Shown here piece after piece: positions 1 through 8,229 of a DNA stretch of 64,000 nucleotides. Below the pieces are notes generated by a model. That model saw only the letters and a program-made list of their open reading frames with translations, was not told the DNA's origin and made no database searches. The stretch covers positions 1-64,000 of the forward strand of contig PKCK01000081.1 in NCBI GenBank assembly GCA_002862085.1, in the 5' to 3' direction. Numbering within the stretch: position 1 is the first letter of the stretch; every line of letters starts with the position of its first letter. Position numbers and translations under genes: made by a program. Source of the stretch: Planctomycetota bacterium (GTDB lineage: Bacteria > Planctomycetota > UBA1135 > GCA-002686595).

Positions 1-89
1 CAGGGAAGAGCTCCTCGGAGGGTCCAGCGTGCCGCACACGCGCTGGGCCCTCCATCCTCTCGCCCGTGCCCGGGCGCGAACCGCCGGAG

Positions 90-2612
90 TCAGGCGAGCG
101 TCCGCCTCGCTGCCTCGATGCCCTGGAGCCCCGCCGCTCGCGCGCGCGCGGCGAAGGTCGACGGGTCCCAACCCATGAGGCGTGCGGCGCCGGCCGCGTT
201 CCGACGACCCCGTGACGTCCGCGCCGTCCAGGCGGCAGCCGCCAAATCACGGACGGTCGCCTCGCGCGGCGGAATCCGCTCGCGCCATTCGAGGTCGAGC
301 TCCCTCGCAGCCGCTCCGAGACTCTGCGCGGTGATCGGACCTGCGGCCGCGGCGGACCGCAAGAGACCGGCGAGGCCACGAACGCCTCGCCCCCATCGCT
401 GACGCCAGAGCGCGGCGAGCGCCGCCTCCGGAAGAGGCGGCGTGACGTGACGCCCTTCGATCGCGCGCGTCATGGCCCGCGCCACCGAGGGGATCCAGTG
501 GCGACGCCCCTCCAGCGCCGGCAGGTCCCAGCGAGCATTGGCTCGCGGGCTGCCCTCCTCTTCCGCCTCCCCCCTCGGCCGCGTGATCAGGACGAGCGCG
601 GTGTTCTGCTTCGCTGCTCCGCTCCGCCATCGCTCCGCGACCCCGCGCTCGAGCGTCGAGCGCCCTTCCAGCTCGGAGACGACCACGGTCGCGCCAGGCC
701 GCGTCGCCCGGCCGATGGCACGCCCCAGCGCGGACATGCATGGGTGCGGCGCCACGAGCGTCAGCGGACCACGAGCCCCGAACCAGACGCGCGCCTCGTG
801 CAACGCCGCCGCCGCTGTCATCCTGCCCGCCCCGGGCGGCCCGGCGATCTCGAACACCTGCGCCCCGCTCGCGACGCCTGCCCGCGCCAGCCATTCGACG
901 AACGCCCTTCCGTCCGGCGCTTCGACGTCGACCCCGAATCCGCCGCGCCTGCGGAGCTGCTCGTCGAGCGCCGCCGCGAAGACCTCGTGCGCGGCGCGGC
1001 CGAGGCCTCGCTCCCAGCGCTCCACGTTCTCCGGCCGCGCGTCCCCGCGGCGGGTCGACTCGACGACCACCGCCGCGACGGGCACCGCCCCGACCCGGAG
1101 CGGGATCGCCGCGCCGGACGAGGATCGCTCGAACAGCGTGTCCGCGCCGCGGTCCGAAGGCTGCCGGTGAGCGCGCGACCGCAGCACCGGTCCGTAGCGA
1201 ACGGGAGTCCCCTCCCGCAGCGCGCGACTCGCGGGCCACGCCTCACGGTCCCGAAGCCCACCCAGCGCGCCCGCGCCGCCGCTCGAGGCGGGCGCACCGC
1301 GCGGCGCGCCACTCGGCGTGAGCAGGGCCCAGCGACGCCTGGCGAGCTTCCCGAGCGCTGACTCGATGGAGCTCCCCCACGCCCGTGCGTCACGGCCCCG
1401 CTGCCGGGCGAGGGCCGCCTCCGCGGCGACCGCGAGGGAGGCGATCTGGCACGGCGGCGGCAGCAGGCGATGGTCGAACTCGACCCAGAGCCACCCCCCG
1501 ATCCCGCCGGCTCCCGGGAGAGGGACGCAGAGAATCGCGCGCGCCGCGGAGGCGGCGCCGCCCAGACAGCTCGCCTCGATGGCGATTCCGTCGCGAGGCC
1601 GCATCGCGCCGCGTACGAGAACCGCCGCCTGCGCGCCCGGTCGCGCCCTTCGCAGCGGCCCGGAGACGTCGAGGTGCGCGTCGCGCGCCCGGGCGCTCCA
1701 CGGCTGAAGAGCCTCCGCGAGTCCAGGAGCGACGTCCGCGCTGATGATGCGTCCCCCGCGCTCCTCGAGCGCGGCGAGCACCACGGCGCGCGCGCCGACG
1801 CGCGCGCGCTCGAGCCCCTCCGCGGCGGCCGCGCCATCGAGATCCAGCTCCACCAGGAGCGGAGCTTTGGGTTCACCGCGGAGCGCGCGACCCGCCCAGT
1901 CGCCGGGGTCGGCGTCTCCGATCCGGTGGGCGGCCTCGTCGTCGCCGGCTGCCCACCGGAGGAGCGCCCCCGTCGGACCGTCGTGCTCCGGACGTTCCGC
2001 GAGGAGCTCCCGCGCGCTGCGCCGATCGCCGCGGTCGAGCGCGAGGGCGAGCCGCTCCTCGAAGGCCGCCGCCGCCAGCCAGACCCCGGGAGGGTCCGTG
2101 CGGCGAGCGGCGCCCGCCTCGAGCTCGTCGAGCGCGCGGCGCGCTGCGCTCCAGGCCCCCGACCAGCGCGCGAGACGCGCGGTCCAAAGGTGCCAGCGCT
2201 GCTCCGCCAGAGGCCCCGTGTCCTCTGCTCCGCGGCGCGCCGAGGCGATGAGGAGACCAAGGGCGCGCTGCGCCTTCTCGTCGGGCACGGCGCGCGGCGA
2301 CACGTGGGCCGGCGAGGGAAGGGCGCCGTGAGCGGTCCGAGGCCGAGCGCGTCGCGCGAGGTGCAAGGCGACCTCCTCGAGCCCCGACGCCCCGTCGAGC
2401 GCGCGGGCCGGCTCGGGCTCCACGCCGCGCATCACAGCGGAGGACGGCGACCGCGCGCCCATCAGGTCCGCGTCCAGGAGCCGTGCCGCGTGGGCGAGGC
2501 CCCGGGCGGTCTCCGCGCGCTCTGGACTCCAGCCGCCGAGGAGCGCTTCGAGAGCGTCTCGGGCGGACGTTCCGTGGCTCGAGTCAACCACGCGCCGCCC
2601 CCGCGTCCGCAC
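90..2612 (-). CDS. Regulator-like protein: TPR-like region, GAF-like regions, degenerate P-loop, Fis-type HTH
   Basis: This 840-residue protein has the layout of a sigma-54 activator but lacks its key parts. Residues about 140-245 are helical and TPR-like. Residues about 260-400 and 470-560 look like GAF sensory domains. A P-loop-like segment near residue 590 reads GPPGAGRM, with Arg in place of the Walker A Lys, and no GAFTGA loop is visible. The C-terminus (about 790-840) carries a Fis-like helix-turn-helix (AAGAARLMGWDPSTFAARA). ATP hydrolysis and sigma-54 contact are therefore doubtful; a DNA-binding sensor role is inferred. The start at 2612 lies inside the end of the upstream gene (29-base overlap), which suggests coupled translation. 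Confidence 0.72.
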   Translation of the reverse strand: MRTRGRRVVDSSHGTSARDALEALLGGWSPERAETARGLAHAARLLDADLMGARSPSSAVMRGVEPEPARALDGASGLEEVALHLARRARPRTAHGALPSPAHVSPRAVPDEKAQRALGLLIASARRGAEDTGPLAEQRWHLWTARLARWSGAWSAARRALDELEAGAARRTDPPGVWLAAAAFEERLALALDRGDRRSARELLAERPEHDGPTGALLRWAAGDDEAAHRIGDADPGDWAGRALRGEPKAPLLVELDLDGAAAAEGLERARVGARAVVLAALEERGGRIISADVAPGLAEALQPWSARARDAHLDVSGPLRRARPGAQAAVLVRGAMRPRDGIAIEASCLGGAASAARAILCVPLPGAGGIGGWLWVEFDHRLLPPPCQIASLAVAAEAALARQRGRDARAWGSSIESALGKLARRRWALLTPSGAPRGAPASSGGAGALGGLRDREAWPASRALREGTPVRYGPVLRSRAHRQPSDRGADTLFERSSSGAAIPLRVGAVPVAAVVVESTRRGDARPENVERWERGLGRAAHEVFAAALDEQLRRRGGFGVDVEAPDGRAFVEWLARAGVASGAQVFEIAGPPGAGRMTAAAALHEARVWFGARGPLTLVAPHPCMSALGRAIGRATRPGATVVVSELEGRSTLERGVAERWRSGAAKQNTALVLITRPRGEAEEEGSPRANARWDLPALEGRRHWIPSVARAMTRAIEGRHVTPPLPEAALAALWRQRWGRGVRGLAGLLRSAAAAGPITAQSLGAAARELDLEWRERIPPREATVRDLAAAAWTARTSRGRRNAAGAARLMGWDPSTFAARARAAGLQGIEAARRTLA

Positions 2613-3210
2613 CAGCGAGCCCCTCGAGGGCGCGTCGCGCGCGGGCGGCGAAGATCAGCGCACTCACCCCCTCACGCGCCGCCGCGCTCTCGAGCGTGCA
2701 CCCACCTCGCAGCAGCGCGAGGTACGCGCGGCGATCGCTCTCCGCGGCGCGGTTGAACCGCGCGCATCCCTCGCGCAGCAGGGAAGCGTCCAACCCGAGC
2801 GGCGCGCCGAGGAGCGCGAAGACATCACGCGCCGCGGGATCCGACCGCTCCTCCCGCCGCTCCACGGCCTCGTCCACGATCTCGTCGGTCAGCGCACGGA
2901 GCCAGACCTCCACCGCGTGCGTGCTGCCCGGCATGGGGATCGACGGCGACGGACTGCCGTCCGCCGCGAGGGCGCGCGCGAGGCGGAGGATCAGGCGCCG
3001 CTGGAGGTCGTCGAGGTCGAGGAGGAACGAGCGCGCGACGGCGCGCTCGCCACAGAGAGCGCGCAGCCCCAGGGGGTCGGCCTCCGCGAACGCCCGGGCG
3101 AGCGCGTCCCTCTCGCGGGTCGCGACGTGCGTCTGCCATCCGGCGGGCAGCGACCAGGCGGCCGGATCGCTGCGGGGGCGCGCGTGGAGGCATCGGGGTT
3201 CTCGATCCAT
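2584..3210 (-). CDS. Uncharacterised helical protein with sigma region-4-like C-terminus
   Basis: A 208-residue protein I do not recognise. The frame is open further upstream, but the arginine- and proline-rich extension looks non-coding, so I place the start at the ATG at 3210. The last 60 residues (SDRRAYLALLRGGCTLESAA, then REGVSALIFAARARRALEGL) resemble the helix-turn-helix of sigma factor region 4. The middle has acidic helices and no visible region 2 or region 3. It overlaps the start of the GAF/HTH gene by 29 bases, so the two are probably co-expressed. A sigma-like or anti-sigma-like partner is possible but not shown. Confidence 0.6.
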   Translation of the reverse strand: MDREPRCLHARPRSDPAAWSLPAGWQTHVATRERDALARAFAEADPLGLRALCGERAVARSFLLDLDDLQRRLILRLARALAADGSPSPSIPMPGSTHAVEVWLRALTDEIVDEAVERREERSDPAARDVFALLGAPLGLDASLLREGCARFNRAAESDRRAYLALLRGGCTLESAAAREGVSALIFAARARRALEGLAGADAGAARG

Positions 3211-3514
3211 GGGCCGTGCTCGTCGATGGAGGAGCCTCGCCGACCCTAGGCGCTCACGATGGATCTCGCTGCACCTCGCCCCGGGCGCGCCTTCGTGCCG
3301 CGGCGCACTCACGCGGAACTCAGAATTCCCCTGATCCGCGAACGGTGTCACGACGCGGCGATGTGGAGAACCCCTGGCCTCGCGACCCCGTACGGCTGGC
3401 CAACCATGCAAATGACCGAGAGGCGGCCGAACCCGACCCGTTCGTGGGGCCCGAGTCACTACTCTCTTCGGCTCGACTCCCGCTCCCCGATGCACCCGCG
3501 GGCTCGACCGCATC
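3211..3514. other. Divergent intergenic region
   Basis: These 304 bases separate the minus-strand HTH gene from fabI on the plus strand and must hold both promoters. I see no convincing -35/-10 pair, no strong inverted repeat and no Shine-Dalgarno site before the fabI ATG. Confidence 0.5.
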
Positions 3515-4309
3515 ATGACCCAAGACCCCAACCCCAACCCTCGTCTGCTCGAAGGCAAGACCGGCGTCATCCTCGGCGTCGCCAACAAGCGCTCCATCGC
3601 CTGGGGCTGCGCCCGCTCCCTCGCCGACGCGGGGATGCGACTCGCGTTCACCTACGCCGGTGAGCGCCTCGAGAGCGCGGTCAAGAAGCTCAGCGAGGAG
3701 TGCGAGGGCTCGATCTGTCTTCCCTGCGACGTCACGAAGAAGGAGGAGATCGAGGACACCTTCGCCGCGATCGGCGAGGAGTTCGGCGGCCTCGACTCGC
3801 TCGTCCACGCGATCGCCTACGCGAAGCGTGAGGAGCTGCAGGGTGACTTCTTCAACACGTCGAAGGAGGGCTACATGATCGCCCACGAGGTCTCCGCGTA
3901 CTCGCTCACCGCGGTGACACGCGCAGCCCTGCCGCTGATGGAGGACCGTGAGGGCTCGATCGTGACCCTCAGCTACATCGGAGCCGAGCGCGTCGTGCCC
4001 AACTACAACGTGATGGGCATCGCCAAGGCAGCCCTCGAGGCCTCCGTGCGCTACCTCGCCAACGACGTCGGCCCGCGTGGGATCCGCGTCAACGCGATCA
4101 GCGCCGGCCCGATCCGCACCCTCTCCGCAGCCGGCATCCGGGACTTCAACTCGATCCTCGATCAGATCGCCGAGAAGTCCCCCCTGCGCCGGAACGTCAC
4201 GGCCGAGGAGGTCGGCGACGCCTGTCTCTTCCTCGTGGGGCCCCACTCCCGAGGGATCACGGGTACGACCCTCCACGTGGACGGCGGCTACCACATGATG
4301 GGCGTCTGA
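3515..4309 (+). CDS. fabI: Enoyl-[acyl-carrier-protein] reductase (NADH)
   Basis: FabI performs the last step of each fatty-acid elongation cycle, reducing trans-2-enoyl-ACP with NAD(P)H in the cytoplasm. The 264-residue length matches the family. The divergent-SDR cofactor site is at residues 20-28 (LGVANKRSI). The FabI signature Tyr154 and the catalytic Tyr164-x6-Lys171 are present (YNVMGIAK). The C-terminus has the usual TLHVDGGYHMMG ending. The gene stands alone, 93 bases ahead of the FKBP gene. No strong ribosome binding site is visible; the ATG at 3515 immediately precedes the family-typical N-terminus. Confidence 0.95.
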   Translation: MTQDPNPNPRLLEGKTGVILGVANKRSIAWGCARSLADAGMRLAFTYAGERLESAVKKLSEECEGSICLPCDVTKKEEIEDTFAAIGEEFGGLDSLVHAIAYAKREELQGDFFNTSKEGYMIAHEVSAYSLTAVTRAALPLMEDREGSIVTLSYIGAERVVPNYNVMGIAKAALEASVRYLANDVGPRGIRVNAISAGPIRTLSAAGIRDFNSILDQIAEKSPLRRNVTAEEVGDACLFLVGPHSRGITGTTLHVDGGYHMMGV

Positions 4310-4312
4310 CCT

Positions 4313-4328
4313 CCGGGTCGGAACCCGG
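4313..4328 (+). terminator. Weak hairpin after fabI
   Basis: A six-base-pair perfect stem (CCGGGT/ACCCGG) with a four-base loop starts three bases after the fabI stop. No T-run follows, so intrinsic termination here is doubtful. Confidence 0.3.
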
Positions 4329-4402
4329 CGAGACCACCCCTTGCATCCGATCCTCACCCGTCGAGGAACCCGGGGCCCCTTACCCTCTGCGGCCGCCCGT
4401 CC

Positions 4403-5707
4403 ATGAGCGCAGCAAGCCAACAGAACTCCAGACCGATGCTCTCCTTCCTCCTCGCGCCCCTCCTGGCCGCCCCTCTCTCCGCCGCCTGCAGCGAGGCGGA
4501 GCCCGTTGATCCGACCGCCGGCTTCGTACCCGCACAGCAAGGCGAGGACCCCGAGATCCCCGAGTGCGACGGCGAGGAGTTCAACACGCCCTCCGGCCTG
4601 AAGTACTGCTACCTCGCGCGCGGCAACGGCGAGGACCACCCCGGCATGGGCGACACCGTGCGCGTCGACTACACGGGCTGGACCCTCGATGGGAAGAGCT
4701 TCGACTCCTCGCGCATCCCGCGGTTCCCGGGCCGGAAGGTGGAGCCCGCCGAGTTCCAGCTCGGCATGCTCATCGACGGCTGGAACGAGATGCTCACGCT
4801 GATGGTCCCCGGCGACCGCGTGCTCGTCACGATCCCCTCCGACCTCGCCTACGGCGAAAAGGGCAGCCCCCCCAACATCGGTCCGAACGCGGCCCTCGTG
4901 TTCGACATGGAGCTCCACGCCGTGCTCGACAGCGCGCCCTCCTTCGTCGCGTGGCCCGCGGCGGAGTCCGAGGAGGCGGCGAGCATCGAGAAGCTCGACG
5001 CCGGCGTCGAGCTGCGCGTCCTCGAGGCCGGGACCGGCGAGCCGGTCTCGGACGAGCGCGTGGCGATGATGAAGAGCTCTTGCTGGACCGAATCCGGCAA
5101 GTTCGCCTTCGTCCACAGCTTCGTCCAGCAGCCGCAGATGGTGGCCACTTGGCGCACGCTCGGCGCCACGGGGCAGCCCCTGCCCTTCATGCGCAGCCTC
5201 CTCCCCTATGCGAAGGCCGGCGCTCGCCTCCAGGTGCGCGTGCCCTCCAGCCTCGGGCTCAAGTCACGCTTCCCGATCGACACGATCCCCGACGGCGCGA
5301 ACGAGATCTGGATGATCGAGTTCCCCACAGTCGACGCCTATCCGATGCCCGAGTTCCGCATCCCGGCCGACGAGGAGCTCACCACCACCGCGAGCGGTCT
5401 CAAGTACGCCGTGGTCCGCGAGGGCAGCGGCCGCGCCCCGAAGGCGTCCAACACCGTCCTCGCCCATTACAGCGGCTGGCTCACGGACGGCCGCAGCTTC
5501 GACAGCTCCCACAAGCGCGGGGCGCCCGCGGCGTTCCCCTTGAGGCGCGTCGTGCCCGGCTGGACCGAGGGTCTGCAGCTCCTGAAGGAGGGCGGCGCCG
5601 CCATCTTCGTGATCCCGGCCGAGCTGGGCTACGGCAACCGCAGCACGGGCATCATCACGCCCGGCTCGACCCTCGTGTTCTACGTCGACCTGCTCGCGGT
5701 CCAGTGA
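4403..5707 (+). CDS. Secreted FKBP-type peptidyl-prolyl isomerase with two FKBP domains and a degenerate middle copy
   Basis: The 434-residue protein begins with a hydrophobic signal ending in LSAAC, an imperfect lipobox, so it is probably an envelope lipoprotein. Residues about 65-170 form one FKBP domain (VRVDYTGWTLDGKSFDSS, later LAYGEKGSPPNIGPNA). Residues about 330-434 form a second (HYSGWLTDGRSFDSS, ELGYGNRSTGIITPGSTL). Between them, residues about 195-315 keep the FKBP spacing (VELRVLEAGTGEPVSDERV, PSSLGLKSRF) but lose the conserved aromatic residues, so a third, decayed FKBP fold is likely. It should help fold proteins in the periplasm. An in-frame ATG at 4436 would give a shorter, more usual signal peptide. 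Confidence 0.88.
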   Translation: MSAASQQNSRPMLSFLLAPLLAAPLSAACSEAEPVDPTAGFVPAQQGEDPEIPECDGEEFNTPSGLKYCYLARGNGEDHPGMGDTVRVDYTGWTLDGKSFDSSRIPRFPGRKVEPAEFQLGMLIDGWNEMLTLMVPGDRVLVTIPSDLAYGEKGSPPNIGPNAALVFDMELHAVLDSAPSFVAWPAAESEEAASIEKLDAGVELRVLEAGTGEPVSDERVAMMKSSCWTESGKFAFVHSFVQQPQMVATWRTLGATGQPLPFMRSLLPYAKAGARLQVRVPSSLGLKSRFPIDTIPDGANEIWMIEFPTVDAYPMPEFRIPADEELTTTASGLKYAVVREGSGRAPKASNTVLAHYSGWLTDGRSFDSSHKRGAPAAFPLRRVVPGWTEGLQLLKEGGAAIFVIPAELGYGNRSTGIITPGSTLVFYVDLLAVQ

Positions 5708-5716
5708 GCCTCTCCG

Positions 5717-6778
5717 GTGGGAGCCACGCCCGCTGACGACGGGGGAGCGCGACGGGTCCAGCCCGCGCGCTTCCCCCTCGACGACAAGCGCGTCTACGAC
5801 GCCTACGTGGCGGGCCGCCAGTCCGCAGCCATGTGCGTCGCGGTGCGCGCGGGCCTGTTCGACTGGCTCGCGAGCGAGGGAGCCGGGGCGAGCCTCGAGG
5901 CCGTCGCCGCGCGGACCGGCTGGAGCGAGCGCGGAACGCGCTCCATGGTCTCCGCGCTGTGCGCCATGGGGCTCATCGTGCGCGGCGACGACGGCCTGCG
6001 CGTGAGCGCGGACGCGGCCGCCTACCTCACCCGAGGGACCCCGGGCTCCCTCTGGGGCCTCGTGGACATGGAGGTCGACCACTTCCTGTCGCCCCGCGCC
6101 CTCATGGACGCCCTGGAGAAGGACGACTCGAGCGTCTACGGCGAGGCCGACCCGTGGGAAGCGCACGACGAGGACCCCAAGCGGGCGCGGGCGTTTACCG
6201 CGGCCATGCACAGCGTCTCGGAGCGGCCCGCCGCGGGCGTCGCCGAGTTCGTGGACCTCGGCGACGTGAAGAGCCTGCTCGACGTCGGCGGGGGGAGCGG
6301 TGCGCTCTCCATCGCGCTCTGCGGCGCGAACCCGGCGCTGCGCGCGACCATCTTCGACATCGCGGCGGTCGAGCCCCTCGCCCGCGAGTACATCGAAGAC
6401 GCCGGCCTCTCCGATCGGATCGGCGTCGAGGTCGGGGACATGTTCGGCCCGCCCCTTCCGCGGGGATACGACGCGGTCCTCTACTCCCAGATCCTCCACG
6501 ACTGGGGCTTCGAGAGGGGCGCCGAGCTGCTCGCGCGCGCCTTCGCCGCGCTCCCCCCCGGCGGCCAGGTCCTCCTCCACGAGAAGCTCGTGGAGGACGA
6601 CGCCGATGCGCCCCTGGCGAACGCCCTCGTCCACCTGGACATGCTCGTGTGGACCGAGGGTCAGCAGTACCGACTCCTGGAGCTGGCCGAGCTCTTGACC
6701 GCGGCTGGCTTCGAGGGCGTCGAGCGCGTCCGGACCGCCGGCTACTGGAGCCTCGTCAGGGCCCGGCGACCGCGCTGA
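5717..6778 (+). CDS. SAM-dependent O-methyltransferase, HIOMT-like with N-terminal dimerisation domain
   Basis: A 353-residue class I methyltransferase. Residues about 20-110 form a winged-helix dimerisation domain typical of plant and bacterial small-molecule O-methyltransferases. The SAM site is the glycine-rich LLDVGGGSGALS near residue 190, followed by the acidic EVGDMFGPPLP and the YSQILHDWG motif that carries the catalytic-type His-Asp. The substrate cannot be named from sequence. It starts with GTG nine bases after the FKBP gene, so the two probably share a transcript. No other biosynthetic genes lie nearby. Confidence 0.85.
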   Translation: MGATPADDGGARRVQPARFPLDDKRVYDAYVAGRQSAAMCVAVRAGLFDWLASEGAGASLEAVAARTGWSERGTRSMVSALCAMGLIVRGDDGLRVSADAAAYLTRGTPGSLWGLVDMEVDHFLSPRALMDALEKDDSSVYGEADPWEAHDEDPKRARAFTAAMHSVSERPAAGVAEFVDLGDVKSLLDVGGGSGALSIALCGANPALRATIFDIAAVEPLAREYIEDAGLSDRIGVEVGDMFGPPLPRGYDAVLYSQILHDWGFERGAELLARAFAALPPGGQVLLHEKLVEDDADAPLANALVHLDMLVWTEGQQYRLLELAELLTAAGFEGVERVRTAGYWSLVRARRPR

Positions 6779-6791
6779 CCCCGGGCCGTCG

Positions 6792-7370
6792 TCAGGAGCA
6801 CCAGGCGAGCGCCGCGGCGTCCCGGAAGCGCAGGGGCAGCTCCGCGCTCTTCGTGATCCCGATCCGGGGTCCGACCTCGACGGCTGAGGGCGCGGCGGAC
6901 CGGTCGATCAGCTGGATCCGCCCGCCGGCGAGGAGCGCGCCGCCGTCGTCCTCCCGCTCGATGCCGAGGGCCTGAGCGAGGCGGCCGGGGCCGCGGCAAA
7001 GATCGCGGTCACCGACGCGATCGCCGCGGCGGCTCCGCATCGCCTCCAGCCCCTCGAGCGGCTCCAGCGCGCGGATCAGGACGGCCTCTCCCTCGCCCGC
7101 AGCGCCCGTCACCACGTTGAAGCACAGGTGCATGCCGTAGATCAGGTAGACGTAGCCCGCGCCCGCGGCCTCGAACATCGAGGCGTTGCGGCGCGTCGGC
7201 CCGCGCGCCGAGTGGGACGCCGCGTCGCCCTCCGCGAGGTACGCCTCGGTCTCGACGATGCGGCCACGCGCCAGCGCACCGCCGATGCGGGTCACCACCT
7301 CGACCCCGAGCAGACGCGGCGCTGCGGCCTGCGCTCCGCTCTTCAGGGCGTCGAGGAGCTCCGCGCTCAC
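6792..7370 (-). CDS. DNA-3-methyladenine glycosylase (AAG/MPG family)
   Basis: This 192-residue base-excision repair enzyme removes alkylated purines such as 3-methyladenine, and often hypoxanthine and ethenoadenine, from DNA. It matches the human AAG fold: RIVETEAYL supplies catalytic Glu42 and stacking Tyr44, His53 follows, then YVYLIYGMHLCFNVV and the CRGPGRLAQALGI motif. The GTG start at 7370 overlaps the TGA of the upstream DNA methyltransferase gene as GTGA, so translation is coupled. The pairing with a DNA methyltransferase is unusual (see findings). Confidence 0.92.
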   Translation of the reverse strand: MSAELLDALKSGAQAAAPRLLGVEVVTRIGGALARGRIVETEAYLAEGDAASHSARGPTRRNASMFEAAGAGYVYLIYGMHLCFNVVTGAAGEGEAVLIRALEPLEGLEAMRSRRGDRVGDRDLCRGPGRLAQALGIEREDDGGALLAGGRIQLIDRSAAPSAVEVGPRIGITKSAELPLRFRDAAALAWCS

Positions 7371-8125
7371 GCCTGCCCCTCGAGCTCCTTCTTGAAGATC
7401 ATGAGGTGCTGGAAACCGCGCAGGAAGAAGTTCCCCTCCGCCGCGGCCCGGTGGAACGCGGGCTTCTCCAGCTTGCGGTTCCCGCGGACGACGCTCACGT
7501 GATCGATGGGGCGCAGCCCGCGCCCGAGCAGATGCGCGCCGAGCTGGATACCGATGGGCGCGAAGCCCTTCTTCTTCTCGAAGCTGTCGCTGACGTAGAC
7601 CGCGAGATAGCGCCGATCCCCGAGGACACGGATCGCCTCGTCGAGGGCCGCGTACATCGCTTCGAAGTAGCCGCCGTCTCCGAACGCGCTCTGCTTGCCG
7701 ATGCAGCGCGGGTCGTCGGAGTACTCGATGTGCGTCGAGTACGGCGGATCCATGAACACGAAGTCCGCCTCGCCGTCCTGCAGGGGGAGATCCCGCGCGT
7801 CGGCGGCGTGTACGTCGTCGCGGAGGGGCCGCAGGTCGTAGCCGAGGGGGCGCCGCTTCAGGTCCCGCGCCACGTCCACCGTGGTCCCTCCCCCGCAGAA
7901 GGGATCGACGACGAGGTCGCCTTCGCGCGTGTAGCGCGTGAGCACGTTCCAGATGACCCACGCCGGGGTCCGCCCCTCGTAGCCGGGCGTCCCCATGGGA
8001 GTGTCCGTGTACTGCTGGGACGGGTAGTACCAGAGGGTCGTCGTCTGCAGCCTGATGGGCGGCCGCTGTGGCCGCCCGTACCCCCCGCGGCGGGGCGCGC
8101 CGCGCCTGGTTCCGCGCCTCGTCAT
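7367..8125 (-). CDS. DNA (amino) methyltransferase, DPPY class, without a restriction partner
   Basis: A 252-residue N6-adenine or N4-cytosine type methyltransferase. Motif I (VVDPFCGGGTT) lies near residue 65 and the catalytic motif IV (FMDPPYSTH) near residue 115, so the order is SAM site first. A basic N-terminus (TRRGTRRGAPRRGGYGRPQR) may contact nucleic acid. No target-recognition domain of usual size is visible between the motifs, and no restriction endonuclease lies nearby, so it may be an orphan methylase or, less likely, an RNA methyltransferase. I use the ATG at 8125; the frame is open upstream but overlaps the next gene's promoter. It is coupled to the downstream glycosylase. Confidence 0.82.
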   Translation of the reverse strand: MTRRGTRRGAPRRGGYGRPQRPPIRLQTTTLWYYPSQQYTDTPMGTPGYEGRTPAWVIWNVLTRYTREGDLVVDPFCGGGTTVDVARDLKRRPLGYDLRPLRDDVHAADARDLPLQDGEADFVFMDPPYSTHIEYSDDPRCIGKQSAFGDGGYFEAMYAALDEAIRVLGDRRYLAVYVSDSFEKKKGFAPIGIQLGAHLLGRGLRPIDHVSVVRGNRKLEKPAFHRAAAEGNFFLRGFQHLMIFKKELEGQA

Positions 8126-8229
8126 GGCGGGATGGTAGCCGCGGCGGCGCGGGACGCGGCAGAAGGCGAGAACTCCAGCTGGAGAAGCGCTCCTCGTGGA
8201 GGCCGCCCCTCGACCGCTACCATCGTCCC

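Noticed and set aside
1-89. Hairpin at the left edge (arms AGGGTCCAGCG and CGCTGGGCCCT) as terminator
   Set aside because: The stem has a mismatch on the strand of the adjacent gene and no T-run follows.
5717-6778. Part of a secondary-metabolite cluster (O-methyltransferase)
   Set aside because: No synthase, tailoring or export gene lies nearby; the neighbours are housekeeping or repair genes.
6792-8125. A restriction-modification system
   Set aside because: No endonuclease gene is adjacent; AAG-type glycosylase restriction is only a hypothesis and is reported as such.
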